This document shows positions 1-11,375 of a stretch of 64,000 nucleotides of DNA, one piece after another. The stretch covers positions 1 through 64,000 of the forward strand of contig JAIQDT010005468.1 of NCBI GenBank assembly GCA_021521415.1. Reading direction: 5' to 3'. This stretch comes from Bidens hawaiensis (lineage: Eukaryota; Streptophyta; Magnoliopsida; Asterales; Asteraceae). Both the position numbers and the translations under genes were made by a program. The notes below the pieces were generated by a model, which did no database searches, was not told the DNA's origin, and saw only the letters and a program-made list of their open reading frames with translations. Position 1 is the stretch's first letter, and each line of letters starts with the position of its first letter.

Positions 1-1368
1 GAGAACCGGATTTGGGTTCCACGATACGGAGAGTTGAGAACTCTAGTGATGGACGAAGCTCACAAGTCCCGATATTCTATCCACCCTGGCTCAGATAAAA
101 TGTATCATGATTTAATGGCACTTTACTGGTGGCCGAACACGAAAGCCGACATTGCCACCTACGTGAGCAAGTGCTTGACTTGTGCCAGAGTCAAAGTAGA
201 ATACCAGAAACCATCTGGTCTACTGCAACAACCGGAACTCCCAATGTGGAAATGGGAACACATCTCAATGGATTTTATCACGGGTTTACCTAAGACACCG
301 ACGGGATGCGATACCATCTGGGTGATCGTTGACCGGTTGACTAAGTCTGCAAACTTCTTAGCGATTAAGGAATCGGACAAAATGGAGAGACTGACTCGTG
401 TTTACATGAAAGAAGTGGTGTCTAGACACGGAGTGCCTGTCTCAATCATTTCTGATCGAGATTCTCGTTTCACTTCGCACTTTTGGAAGTCGCTGCAAAG
501 CGCACTAGGCACCCGTCTTGATATGAGCACAGCATACCATCCTCAGACGGATGGGCAAAGTGAACGAACTATTCAGACCCTGGAGGATATGTTGCGTGCA
601 TGCGTATTGGATTTCGGAAAAAGTTGGGAGCCTCACTTACTTTGGTAGAGTTTTCGTATAATAACAGCTACCACGCAAGTATTAAAGCAGCGCCGTTTGA
701 AGCGCTGTACGGACGGAAGTGTCGATCACCACTCTGCTGGGCAGAGGTGGGTGACAGCCAAATCACTGGTCCGGAACTGGTACTCGAAACTTCGGAAAAG
801 ATTGTTCAAATCCGAAATCTCATGGCAGCAGCACGAGATCGCCAAAAGAGTTACGCCGACAAGCGCCGAAGGTCTCTCGAATTTCAAGTGAATGACCAAG
901 TGTTACTCAAAGTCTCACCTTGGAAAGGTGTGGTTCGCTTTGGTAAGCGAAACAAACTCATTCCACGATATGTTGGTCCCTACCGGATAACTGAGCGCAT
1001 TGGTCCGGTGGCGTACCGACTGGACCTACCAACGGAACTCAGTGGCGTACACAATGTATTCCACGTATCCAATTTGAAGAAATGCCTATCTGATGAAACC
1101 CAAGTAGTCCCTTTGGAGGAACTGCAAGTTGATGAACAGTTACGTTTCATTGAGGAACTAGTCGAGGTTTTGGATTGGGAAACCCAAAACGCTCAAGCAC
1201 AGCAAAATTCCAATCGTTAAGGTTCGTTGGAACTCGAGACGTGGACCGGAGTTTACGTGGGAACGCGAGGATCAAATGATGAAAAAGTATCCACACCTTT
1301 TTGAAGGGCTAACCAAACACAAAAAACCGCGAAAACCGGCAAACCGTCAGAAATCACCGGAGGTATGA
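1..1368 (+). pseudogene. Tekay-1 pol C-terminal part: integrase and chromodomain, two frameshifts
   Basis: The reading contains the zinc-binding region ([12 protein letters not shown] then KCLTC) and the integrase catalytic core. The core has ISMDF for the first Asp, IISDRDSRF for the second, and [12 protein letters not shown] for the Glu, so the DDE residues look intact. The C-terminal domain follows ([12 protein letters not shown]), then a chromodomain-like tail ([23 protein letters not shown]). The frame breaks twice against the sister copies: one C is missing near 640 (CTTACTTTGG against CTTACCTTTGG), and one C is extra near 1183 (GAAACCC against GAAACC). The stop is TGA at 1366-1368. Integrase would insert the cDNA, and the chromodomain would guide it to marked chromatin. 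This copy cannot make one continuous protein. Confidence 0.92.
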
Positions 1369-1371
1369 ATT

Positions 1372-1483
1372 AAATTTCGGGACGAAATTTCTTTCTAGTA
1401 GGGGATGATATGACAAACTGAAAATTTTTCTTACTTTTTCAGACACTCATCACGACTTGACTCAAATTTTCGGGACGAAAATT
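1372..1483 (+). other. Twin short hairpins between pol and 3' LTR (Tekay-1)
   Basis: Two perfect inverted repeats share the same three-base loop. They are AAATTTCG-GGA-CGAAATTT at 1372-1390 and AATTTTCG-GGA-CGAAAATT at 1465-1483. Both occur at the same place in the other two Tekay copies (36149-36167 and 36242-36260; 41429-41447 and 41336-41354 on the minus strand). The purine-rich stretch just before the LTR (ATGGGAATGA) is the likely polypurine tract. Confidence 0.8.
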
Positions 1484-1500
1484 CTTGAACATGGGAATGA

Positions 1501-4155
1501 TGTGACAATCGTCAATTTCAGGTTAACTCCGTTAACTCAACTCCGTCAATTCAAACTTAAGATCACTGAATCTATAACGCACACCTCGTTACATTTAAAC
1601 TAGGGTTTAAATAACGCTTAACACTTACTACATGTGTAGTCTTTCGGGAATTGCACCGAAACGCAAACGAGTTGACGCAAACGATTGATGAATAAACGAA
1701 AAACGTCAAAACAGTAATTATGTGATAATTATATGTTAGACTTATGTGTTATGTGATAACATGGTTATAAACGTTAACTCAAGATGTAAACTAGTTATTT
1801 AAGTTAGAAAAACAACAACTGAAAGTGGAGGGACTTGAGTGTAACTTATTATTATTATAAATAATACTAATAACTAAACCCTAACTTATTTCTTTCCCCC
1901 ACAATCCCGATCGGACCCTCCCCTCCATCTCCCTTGGCTGCCGTCACCAATACACACACATACAACCATCAATTTCAACTTTTGATCGAAGATTAAGGTG
2001 CTAGGAAGGTATAAACGACTATCCTATGCATCCTTTATACTTGATTTTGATGTTTATTGGGTTAATTACAAACCCTAGCTGCCGATTTTTATATGGTTGT
2101 GTGTTCATATGATTTTGTTTGATTGGATGATGTATTGATGATGATTTGATAACTAGACTTGATATTGTTACATGTTAATTGTTGTGTCTTTGATTTGAGT
2201 TCAAACAAAAACCCTAATCATGTATGTAATGTGTAATTGATGTGCATGGGTAGTGATTATGGAGTCTAGAGTGTTATATGAATGCATGATGGTCCATAGA
2301 TAGTTGATATGTTGAGTTTGGATGCAAACAGTTTCTGGACAGATTGTGTTACTGATGTTTAATTGACTGTAACGAGTTGTAAATGTGAAAATTGGTTGAT
2401 ATTATTGATACTACAGTAAACTAGGTTGAGTCTAGTTTCTAAAGAATATAAATTTGCAATTTTTGGACGTGTAGAAGTTAACTTTTATGATTTTACAAAA
2501 ACGTTGTGCAAAGCTGAGCTGTTAGACATGCTGTTAGGTTGTTTTGTAAAGGTTATATCTCATGAACTACGAGACCAATTGGGTTGGTTCCACTTCTTGA
2601 AGTTGACTCATTGAGTTAGGAACCTAACCCAAGTGGTCTTGCATTTATTGGATTTTTCGTTTAACGGGAATTTCAAATAACATTCTGTTGCGCATGAATT
2701 TGACTGTTATGGGTTTTCTGTAATGATTTGATGATTGTGAGAAAACTATGTGGAATAAAAATATATTAAAATATGTTCTGGAAACCTAAGACATATATGC
2801 TTCTGTGATAATTTTTGGTAAATTAATTGATATGCTATGATCGGTGGAAGAGTATAATCTTTCAAGTAGAATTTCTGTCTCGGTGATACTAGCTGCTGAA
2901 TTGTGTGAAAATGCATGAAACATGATACTTGCTATATAATTGTTATGTTTTGACCAAAATGCCCTTGCGGGGAATAATTGCTAATTGATTGTCATGATTT
3001 GACCAAATTGCCCTCATGGGGAATAATGGCTAGTTAATTGTTATTTGTTGACCAAAATGCCCTTACAGGGAGTAATTGCTAGTGATGTACTTTATGAATA
3101 CATGACACGTATATAATTGCTTACACGTGTAACGTATCACAAATACATTTGTTAAAGTCACACACGATTCACAAACGAAACACGAAACATGTTATGTGCA
3201 TAGGTATTATGTGCCGGGTCTAGAGACTCGATAAATTCCGACACTTAGAAAAATCTCTTTGTTGTTTTAGAACGCAAGAGAGAGTTTTTCTGTGACGCGC
3301 ATCTTGGTGATTTAATTTTAGAAATTCTTCGCAAACAGTGAGTTTCACTTTCCCCTTTTAAACTTTTTAAACGCTTTTCACTTGGGGGAGATAACATACT
3401 CCGAAACGCATTTAAGATTTTGTTAATATAGATTATATATCACTTGTAAAGACTAAGTGGAAAACGCGTTAACTAAAGTCCTTCATTCACATCGAACCGT
3501 TTAATATTGGATAATAGCGAGTCATTGTTGAGTAGTACTACTGGGTTTGACAAACCCCACCCAACGCTAAACTCGACTGGAGGTCGAGCGGGTGTAATCT
3601 TGACTAAACACATACCATGGTCTGGATGACCTGGTGGCAAGGCAAATGATAAACAGTCAGCTTCGGTGTCAAACACTTAGTGATACTTGTTTTATAAGCT
3701 AGCTACCTATAGATATATAATTGACATAACACTATCTGGTAATGCAAAACGCTGTAACGCAAAACGCTGTAACGCAAAACGCTTAACGCAAAACGCTGAA
3801 CGCAAACGCTAAACGCTTTATTTTTATATAATTTGTGAACTCACCAACCTTGTGTTGACACTTTTAGTATGTTATTCTCAGGTTGCCGAGGCGGGCGCGC
3901 GGTTTAGGATCATCCATTGCTTGAAAACGTTTTTGTTATGCAAACTATTTTAAAACTGTTATCATTGGGTTTAAGTCGTCCTGCGTGACGCAACATTTAT
4001 TTTATGGTTTTTACGCTTCCGCATTTAATTACTCATAAACGTTTTCATGGTTTTGAAACTTTGTTTTATGGTTTGATTATAACTAATGATTCCGATCCTG
4101 TTAGTTCACACCCTCTGACGGTAAAACTCCGTTAGTGGATTTTGAGGGTGTGACA
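1501..4155 (+). repeat. 3' LTR of Tekay-1 (2655 bp)
   Basis: It starts TGTGACAATCGTC and ends GAGGGTGTGACA, matching the ends of the other Tekay LTRs here. Inside are about three copies of a ~53 bp unit containing GACCAAAATGCCCTTG (about 2930-3085). There is also an array of AACGCAAAACGCT-like units at 3742-3812. At the same LTR position the other copies carry different arrays. Confidence 0.93.
1856..1884 (+). promoter_or_regulatory. Candidate LTR TATA box with telo-box
   Basis: TATAAATAA at 1856-1864 is followed by AAACCCTAA, the plant telo-box, at 1876-1884. Tekay-2 has TATAAAA overlapping AAACCCTAA at 28188-28200, in the same position relative to the LTR start. This is a plausible core promoter; the transcription start is not shown by sequence. 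Confidence 0.4.
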
Positions 4156-5260
4156 AAGACTCACCAGTTTTATGAATTAAACTTCCTTACTGTTATTTAA
4201 TAATTTATGTCTAAGTATCTTTATGTCGAAATCCTACCTTACAGCGCGGAAATCAAAGATAGGTAAGTAGACTCAATTGACTTAATAGACTAAGTTAACA
4301 ATCAAAGCTAGACGGACTCCTTACGAAAAACTAAATCTAGCAATCCTGACCAACAAAGATCTATCAATAGCCTATCACCTTACAGCTTTCTAGGCAAGCA
4401 GCTCACTTTTATCTATATAATTAGTTTTATTGTTACTATGATTTTAATCGATATTAATCACAAACAAGTCAAGAACACACAGTAAATGACCTGACAAAAC
4501 CCTATCCTATGAAACAATCAACAATGGTAATGTGAAACAATAAATCCAAATAAACAAAACCAAGCAATCAAACGCATCAATTAATTCAAACTCAACACTT
4601 TACTTAGAACATAAATCCATAACAAAAGAAATCTCAATCAAAATCAAACTGAACAAAGGTTCATCACGACCTAGGTAGTTTATGAAGTTTAGCCTAGCAT
4701 CATATAGTCCAAATCAAACAAAACAAGAAAAACTAAAAACATTGTGAAATAATAAGAAACGAAAGATTAAAGGCGATAAAACCCGTAGTCTTCGATCTTG
4801 AACGTAAAGTTCTTCACCGGGTGTTCTCATGCCTTCAAAATCACCACAAGACTTGAAAATATGCTCCAAGGAACTCCAAATTCGTCTGGTGGCAGCAGAT
4901 TATGTTCAGGGTAAAGTTAGGGATGTTTAAATACTAAAAACAGGGCCCAAAACTTAACAAAAACGAAATAAAAATATTCCATCAGAGTCACTAGGTGCCG
5001 CGCGACCATAAAATTCTCTGAGGCCGCACGGCGCGGCGTGTCACAATAAGGTGGCCGGTCATACCGGCCCGGTCTGATCGGTTCTCTGTACGGTTCCTTC
5101 CTGACGCGTTCCGGATATCTGGTTGGCTCTTTTTAACTCGTCGCATTGCCTACGAAACATAAAGTGTTAGTAGTATACAAATATCGACTAAAAAGAACAG
5201 AAACTATTAAAATATTAAATAAATTATACACGGGAAACATAAATATTTAGCATTATATCA
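4156..5260 (-). repeat. Athila-type LTR fragment 'C', related to the LTRs of element B
   Basis: About the first 600 bp align with the LTRs of element B (shared stretches such as CTAGCAATCCTGACCAACAA and TTCATCACGACCTAGGT). The rest diverges and includes a GC-rich patch around 5000-5090. It ends ...ATTATATCA, like B's ...CCATATCA. The left part was displaced by Tekay-1, and the right end abuts LTR sequence of element A. It is either a solo LTR or the edge of an element lying mostly to the left. Confidence 0.7.
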
Positions 5261-5893
5261 ATGGTAACCTCCAAGACTTCAAACTCCTCACAAGATCTTC
5301 AATATGAGTGTAATGTGGGTGTTTTTATAAGAGAAACCCGTTTGGAGATCTACTTCAAGCACACCAAATGATTGCAACATGAGCTTCTATTTATAGGCAC
5401 TCTAGAGAGAGAGGCATGGCCCCGTGCTCTGTGAGGCACGGCCCTGTGTCTAGGTGTCCAGTCACATGCTGTCATATCGTACATGATGCCTCACCACATG
5501 GGTGTGCTTCCTGATGCACGGCCCCGTGCTTTTTTATGACATGTGATAATTCATTTTTGTCTTATCTGAAAGGTGACCACGGCCCCGTGGTTGATTGGGC
5601 ACGGCCCCGTGCTTTTGTGTCTAGTATTTCTCTTTTCTTGTAGATTTTTGTCTTTCCTTGTGATTAGAAACATGGGGGCGTGGTTCTAGGAGCACGGGCG
5701 CGTGGTTGAGGTTTTTCTTGGGTTTCCTTTCATTTTTCTTCATCTTTTCACTTGTTTCTTCGTTTAAGGCTTGGGTTTACCTGATATTGCATTTTAGTGT
5801 GATAAGTAGCCTTCTCAGTTAGTTTATCTGATAGAAGTTGCAGTTTTTAGAGATTATTTGATGCTAAAAAGATGTATGATTTTATGTACATCA
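5261..5893 (-). repeat. Truncated 3' LTR of element A
   Basis: It is homologous to 24964-25567 of the full LTR and ends in the same GTACATCA. About 1.19 kb of the LTR is missing where fragment C abuts. It holds several CACGGCCCCGTG near-palindromes (for example CCACGGCCCCGTGG near 5578). Confidence 0.88.
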
Positions 5894-5931
5894 AACATCC
5901 CCACACTTGAACCTTGCTTGTCCTCAAGCAA
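5894..5931 (-). promoter_or_regulatory. Polypurine tract of element A with adjacent hairpin
   Basis: On the minus strand the sequence next to the LTR is AAGTGTGGGGATGTT, the Athila-type plus-strand primer. Just upstream of it lies a perfect hairpin, TTGCTTG-TCCT-CAAGCAA (plus strand 5914-5931). Similar motif-plus-hairpin pairs occur at 7334 and 12627. Confidence 0.75.
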
Positions 5932-7333
5932 GATACTTATAAATATTATCTACAAATAGCAAGTTAGATCCATAGCTTCAAATATCCCCAAAAGAGTTCT
6001 AAGAAAATGGGAACAAAATAACCAATCCTTAAACCATAGGAATATATGTAGTGATGTATAAAAATATGATTTGTTTTTATGAGCTTCTGTTTATGCAAAA
6101 CGTCACGTTCTCACAATGTTCACTCACACTTGGTTTATATATCTGATCATACCTATGATGTATGTATGTAAACACTCTTAGTCAGAATGTGACCTGTGAA
6201 AAATGAGCTTGTAACTAGTTCAAATCTCCAGCTTTTTGAAGGGTTTCATAGATCGGAACGTAATACGGGTTGGTTCTTTGTCTAATTGGGTATTTTGTGA
6301 TGGTTCAAGGGTCTAGGTTTATGAAGATGGTAAATACAACTTCTGTTGATTGTCGGGGATCTTAAGATGTCTTTAATGGTTATCTTATTTTTCTCCCGTT
6401 TTGTGAAATTATTTTTTTTAAACAAACCTAGTGACTCTTTTAAAGTCAGATCGTCAAGACCTGTTTTGTCGAGGATGTGAATCAGTTCTTCCTCAATCCT
6501 GCTCTGAACATAACTCTCATCTCTAATGGATCGTTCGGCTTTGAGCCTAATAGCCCCCACCCTCATTAGTTCGGTATATTCATGTTGAGACTGAGTTCGA
6601 CTTTTTCTACATCTTCCTTCCTGGGACCAGTTTCTGCATCTTAAGCATTGTTCATATCTTTTTGCTCTTATTTTCATTGTGCTTTTGGAAACTCCACAAA
6701 ATGGTAGCCTTTGTTCGTCTTGGCGCCACTTTTTCCTCACCTTGTTGCTAAAGAGAAAAACTCTCTCCCTAAGTTCTGGAGGCAACCAAGGTTTTGCGAA
6801 ATGTATGCAACAAAGGAAATTGAAATGGAAAGAATGCATTTCCAGTTCTTTAGGGTCTGCCGGTAAAAGACCAGTGTTGTATTTTACCGGTTTGTAAGGG
6901 ATAAAGTGGTAAGGTTTTGGTTTAGGGTTTTGTAATTAGGAGAATGGTTTGAGGGCTTTGTAGTGATATTACCTTCTTTCTTATATAACGCTTCGTGCGG
7001 TCTTGAAATGACTATTTGTGACAAGTTCTAATTTCATAAGAAACATATGACTCACTCAATGCTTCCGAAAAATATTTATATGGCATGAGGTTTATATCAC
7101 AGTAACGAAGGAATTGGGTATAAATGTCATATATTTGCATAAATTTATTCTCAATATTAAAAAATTTCTTTTTACTTTTTCACTTTTTGGTTATAATTTA
7201 TTTTTAGTTTGGTCATTTGCAAAAAAAATTCCTAGACTTTCTTTTGATTTGATTATGAAAAATAGTCTTTGTTTGGTACAAAAATAGATAATTTTATAAT
7301 TATTTAAGCAAGCAGTTGGTCAAGTAATCCCCC
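5932..7333. other. Element A 3' region between ORF-1 and LTR
   Basis: This is mostly non-coding, AT-rich sequence. The only sizeable open frame is the 185-codon one listed at 6282-6839. I see no second retroviral-type domain here. Confidence 0.5.
6282..6839 (-). CDS. Hypothetical 185-residue ORF in element A 3' region
   Basis: I do not recognise this frame. It can be read upstream to a stop near 6930, so the Met at 6839 may not be the true start. The protein is basic, with an aromatic N-terminus (FHFNFLCC) and a possible metal-binding cluster (CLRCRNWSQEGRC). It then has a Glu/Arg/Lys-rich middle and a basic C-terminus. It lies downstream of ORF-1 and upstream of the polypurine tract of element A, on the element's coding strand. 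It could be an extra 3' ORF of this Athila family, an exon fragment, or chance coding in decayed DNA. Its survival uninterrupted in an otherwise broken element is the only argument for it. Confidence 0.35.
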   Translation of the reverse strand: MHSFHFNFLCCIHFAKPWLPPELRERVFLFSNKVRKKWRQDEQRLPFCGVSKSTMKIRAKRYEQCLRCRNWSQEGRCRKSRTQSQHEYTELMRVGAIRLKAERSIRDESYVQSRIEEELIHILDKTGLDDLTLKESLGLFKKNNFTKREKNKITIKDILRSPTINRSCIYHLHKPRPLNHHKIPN

Positions 7334-7377
7334 TCCCCACACTTGAATCTCACATTGACCTCAATGTGAAAAGATTC
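7334..7377 (-). promoter_or_regulatory. Internal polypurine-like motif with hairpin (element A)
   Basis: The plus strand shows CTCCCCACACTTGAA, the same motif as the terminal polypurine tract but ~1.4 kb inside the element. It is followed by CACATTG-ACCT-CAATGTG (7351-7368), which extends with an outer GAATCT/AGATTC pairing (7345-7350 and 7372-7377). The stem differs in sequence from the terminal one but keeps the same form. Confidence 0.6.
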
Positions 7378-7749
7378 ATAAAAAGATAAAAATTATAATC
7401 AAGTATGGTGGGTAAAACAGAAAGATACTTCCCTATGGGTTAATGAAATTTTGACAAAGCGTCCCCTGTTTTTCGTCTGTTTTCTTGTTTTGTACCTGGA
7501 TAATATAAAGATTCAAACAACCAAGCATAATTCTATTGAAAGTTGGGTATGTAATCATCCATACCCTGCCCACACGGGCTAAATAAGTACCTACTAAAAT
7601 GTCTTGGCACCCATGGCCCTAAAAGTATCCAACCAAACAAACAAATAAGTGACAAAATGTAAATTGTTCAAACAAGCATGATAATAATGTCATAAAAGTA
7701 CTACCACCCGAACCCATACCCATACCAGACCTACCAGTGCCGCTGCTCG

Positions 7750-9016
7750 TCAGTTACCCGTGTCCGGGTCGAACAGTCCCCACTGCCTGTCCATGCGACC
7801 ACTCAATCGGTTGATCTCTCGCCTCATTTTTGCATAATTTGCGGCTCTTTGTGCGTTTGAGTCCGCAATCTGTCCTGATAACCTATCAAACGAGGTGGTA
7901 GTGTTAGCCTGGAACTGGTCAATGAGCCTGTATAGGCCCTCAAATGAGTACTGGCTCTGGTATGACGAGCTAGGGCCGGCTCCGAATGATGATGGGCCTC
8001 CCTGCTGGTGGTAAGTGTGGCAGCGGGTCTGTCTGGGTGGTGATCCTTCTCTCCTCTCAGGTGTGTCTTGGATCATCATCTCAAATTGGTCCTCGGGATC
8101 CCAAATCTGGTTTCGTGTGTTGTGAAACCTCCATATTTCTGGGTTTATGTTGACCTGTAGGACAATTTGCATGCTAATGCAATAACTGAGGTCAAGAGCA
8201 ATCAGGTCAGGGCTTTGGGTTCCTTTTATTTATGCATTATAGGCTTTGTAAAGCTTATAGATCTATGCACCGCCAAAAATCGGGGTATTCGAGTTTTTGC
8301 ATTTGCATTCGTTCTGAATAAATGACAGAACAGATAAGTGATGTTGCAAGCCATGTCCTTCTTGATGCAATACAGGGCCCATAAATCACTTAGATTCACG
8401 ACTCCTTTGCTTTTACCACGTGATGTTGTTGTGTGGATCAACAGTCAGTGAATGTATTTCATGAGTGAGTCACGTAAGGCGGTGCTCTTTGAGCTGATGG
8501 CACAGTAGGCTTCATCCCTATAACTCAGTAGTTCCCATGCTTCCTTTCTAGTATCTCCTACTTCTTTTGACTCGTCCGCATCCTCATCCGAAAATGTAAT
8601 CATGGATTCGAACCAGATGGGACTGTCAGTTTCCTCACTCGTGTATATCCCCAAATCAGTACCTAACTGGGTAATTGATGTCGTGTACCATACTCCCCCA
8701 CAACTAAACTCTATAGCTTCCTCATCCCACATACTCAAATTCCTCGTCTTGAAAGAGAACGAGGCTAAAAACTCCTTGGTCAATTCGGTCACTGCCTTAC
8801 CCTTTTGATTCAACAAACGCACCCACGGTCCTTTCAAGAACTTTCTATACCGCTCCCATTGATATACTTGCTTTAGTGTGTCCTTTGAAAGCATAGAAAT
8901 GTGCTTTTGGGCGGCTGTTATTAAGGTAGTCCAGTCTTTCTCGGGTCCGTCTATCTCTGTCGGTTTGTTCGGGGAAGAACAAGAAAGCGTGTTCATCATC
9001 TTTGTATTCAGCCATC
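7750..9016 (-). pseudogene. Athila ORF-1-like gene (post-pol ORF), frameshifted
   Basis: Three consecutive frames make up one protein of about 420 residues. An N-terminal start at 9016 reads MAEYKDDEHAFLFFPEQTD, then shifts frame into GPEKDW...TLKQVYQWERYRKF. The segment ALRDSLMKYIH (near 8445) continues after another shift as RGKSKGVVNLSDLWALYCI and NITYLFCHLF. The C-terminus (7750-8172) ends MDRQWGLFDPDTGN. The middle block resembles the plant 'Athila ORF-1' family, which follows pol in Athila elements and whose function is unsettled (sometimes called env-like by position). I see no clear transmembrane segment. At least two frameshifts make it a pseudogene. Confidence 0.65.
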
Positions 9017-9083
9017 TGCAATTTATACTCAGCTTAGTCGATTTTTTATGAAACTTGGCTAAGAACTTGGAACAGTATGTCAA

Positions 9084-9518
9084 CCACGGTGTCGTGCTTG
9101 TTGAAGCACAACCCCATGTTGCGTGTCCTTGCTAGTGTAACCTAGTTTCTAATTTTGACTTTTTGTTTACCAGAGGGTGACCACGGGTCATGTTTTGTAA
9201 AGCACAGCCCGTGTTTTTAATCTTAATTCTATCATAATCAAGACTCAAACTTGTGATTACAATCGGTTTTATCATTTAATTCGGGTTCAAATTTTTAAAC
9301 AAATCATCCAAGATCCGAACCCAAATGGTCTTTCTTAACAAACATAAGTGTAAATCTCTCTAACAACTCACTACCTAGATCTAAACAATTAATCCATCTA
9401 ATTTCCGAGTTTGTACCCGATTTCATCAATTGGTGAAATTTGGGGTTTGATTTAGACCTAGAATGATGAATTTGAACATTAGATTTGTTAAATTAACATA
9501 CCTTTGGTTGGGAATAGA
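9084..9518. other. Element A spacer between integrase region and ORF-1, left of insertion B
   Basis: There is no gene here. It contains CACGG/CCGTG hairpin units, including GTGCTT-GTTG-AAGCAC at 9094-9109, and AT-rich sequence. It resumes at 16658 on the other side of element B. The flanks GGAATAGA (9511-9518) and GGAATCGA (16658-16665) mark the insertion point. Confidence 0.6.
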
Positions 9519-11326
9519 TGTGCTAAAAGTAGTCTAATAATTATTAACTAAATTAAGTTAATCTAGACACTAAGTAATACTCTAGACTCTCTAAATCTCG
9601 ACTAAACTACTAACCGGCTAGTGAACCGATCGACTCTAGTAAAGCTAAGTACGTTCGAATATCGAACCCACGAGACTCTTTAAATTACGTAAATTAACTA
9701 ATTAGACTCGACCAACTGACACGACAATTTAATTATTATTATTGTTAAGGGGGTTTAAACTAAATAATATTAAACTAGAAGTAAACCCTAAATAATTAAA
9801 TAATAAAATCTGATGATTACTTAACCTAAATGATCATTCTATTAATAAACTTAAAACCCTAATTAATTATAATATGAATAAACTAATAAATTACTTAGAT
9901 TAATTCAGATGATGGAAGTAACTACCTAGGCTAGAATCCACTAAGTTACGGCTATCAATTAACTGGGAAACTTAAGTTATGGAACTGGGATCGTAAGAAA
10001 AACCCTTGACAGAAAGCCCGAACAGGACCCTTGACACCAGTTTTAAATATCAAACTTCCTTACGGTAATTTAACTATTTATGTTTAAGTGTCTTTACAAC
10101 GAAATCCTACCTTACAACGCATAAATCAAAGATCGCTAAGTAGACACAATTGACTTAATAGACTAGGTTGACAATCAAACCTAGACGGACCCCTTACGAA
10201 GAACTAAATCTAGCAATCCTGACCAACAAAGATCTATCAATAACCTATCACCTTACAGCTTTCTAGGCTAACAGCTCACTTCTATCTATTTAATTAGTTT
10301 TATTGTTTCTATGATCTTATTCGAATTCAATCACAAACTAGCTAAGAAAACGCAGTAAATGACCTAACAAAACCCTTTCCTCTGAAACAATCAACAAGGG
10401 CAATGTGAAAAAATAAATCCAAATAAATAAAACCAAGTAATCATACGCATCAATTTCATCAAACTCAACAATTTACTTAAAGCATAAAATCCATAATGAA
10501 AAGAATCCCAATCAAAATCAAACCAAACTAAGGTTCATCACGACCTAGGTAGTTTATAAAGTTTAGCCTAGCATCTTAAATCAAAGAAACAAAAGTAATT
10601 AAGTTCAACAACCAAGCTCATGATTAAAATAATAAATTCAAACCAAATGATGATGATGCTTCATTGAGTAGGTGTGGAACCCAAACACCCTATGCTCAAA
10701 CCAACGACTTATTTTCTCTTATTTTCTTTCTTGGCGGTTGCTTCAAGACCAACAGAGGCGGCTCCATAAAACCTCTTCTTGAACCCCTTCTGCCTTCCCC
10801 TGCTCAGTTCGTAGGATTCCCCCTTAAATAATTAACAATCGTGCTTTTCTAGTATAGGAAATAGCCGACTTTAATTTAATTTCCAAGATTCCATTGTTTT
10901 TCAATAGCCCAAGCCCACTAGTGATTTTCTTTTACGTATTTTATTCTTCAATTTGAGTTAATATAATATGGAAAGACCACATACACCCACACGTTTGTTA
11001 ACTGCCAAGAAAAAACACAACTTTTATTAGTATTACAATTTAATTTATAATTTTGAATTGTAGATCAAAAATAATTCTTTTTTACTTATTATAAAATTGT
11101 AAGTGTCGTTGAATTATAACAATAATAATATAATAAAATCTATTCGACTATTTATCCATTGTCTCAAGTATAGTAAAAGTATCCAATTTTAGCTCATTAT
11201 CTTTTTAGAACTTTAAAAACTTACAAATGAGCCAACTGAAAATAATATCATTAAAACCCCGACTTAAAAATACTTAAAAGTGTAGGAAATACTTATATAA
11301 TAATATGTATATGTTAGACCATATCA
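9519..11326 (-). repeat. 3' LTR of element B
   Basis: It matches the right-hand copy along its length but lacks ~44 bp (the stretch before CACCAGTTTTAAATATC). It ends GACCATATCA next to the polypurine tract. Confidence 0.9.
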
Positions 11327-11375
11327 AATATCCCCACACTTAACCTTTTTTCGTCCCTGAAAAGTCTAATGCAAT
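11327..11375 (-). promoter_or_regulatory. Polypurine tract of element B
   Basis: The plus strand is AATATCCCCACACTTAACC, next to the 3' LTR. A weaker hairpin follows (CTTTTTTC, a GTCCCT loop, then GAAAAG). This is the same arrangement as at 5894 and 12627. Confidence 0.65.

Larger units (their letters stand above)
1..4155 (+). mobile_element. Tekay-1: 3' part of a Ty3/Gypsy chromovirus (Tekay-like)
   Basis: The window opens inside the integrase of a plus-strand LTR retrotransposon. What is visible is the end of pol with a chromodomain, a 132 bp spacer with two hairpins, and a full 3' LTR with TG...CA ends. The internal sequence and LTR are close relatives of two more complete copies in this window (27820-49767 and 38560-49384). 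Those copies have the initiator-Met tRNA primer site and large ~2.7 kb LTRs typical of Tekay/Del chromoviruses. Its right end touches AAGAC (4156-4160), the expected 5 bp target duplication, but the left flank is outside the window. Confidence 0.93.

Noticed and set aside
8602..8808. Plus-strand 68-codon frame
   Set aside because: It is antisense to the Athila ORF-1-like gene, whose minus-strand reading is the recognisable one.
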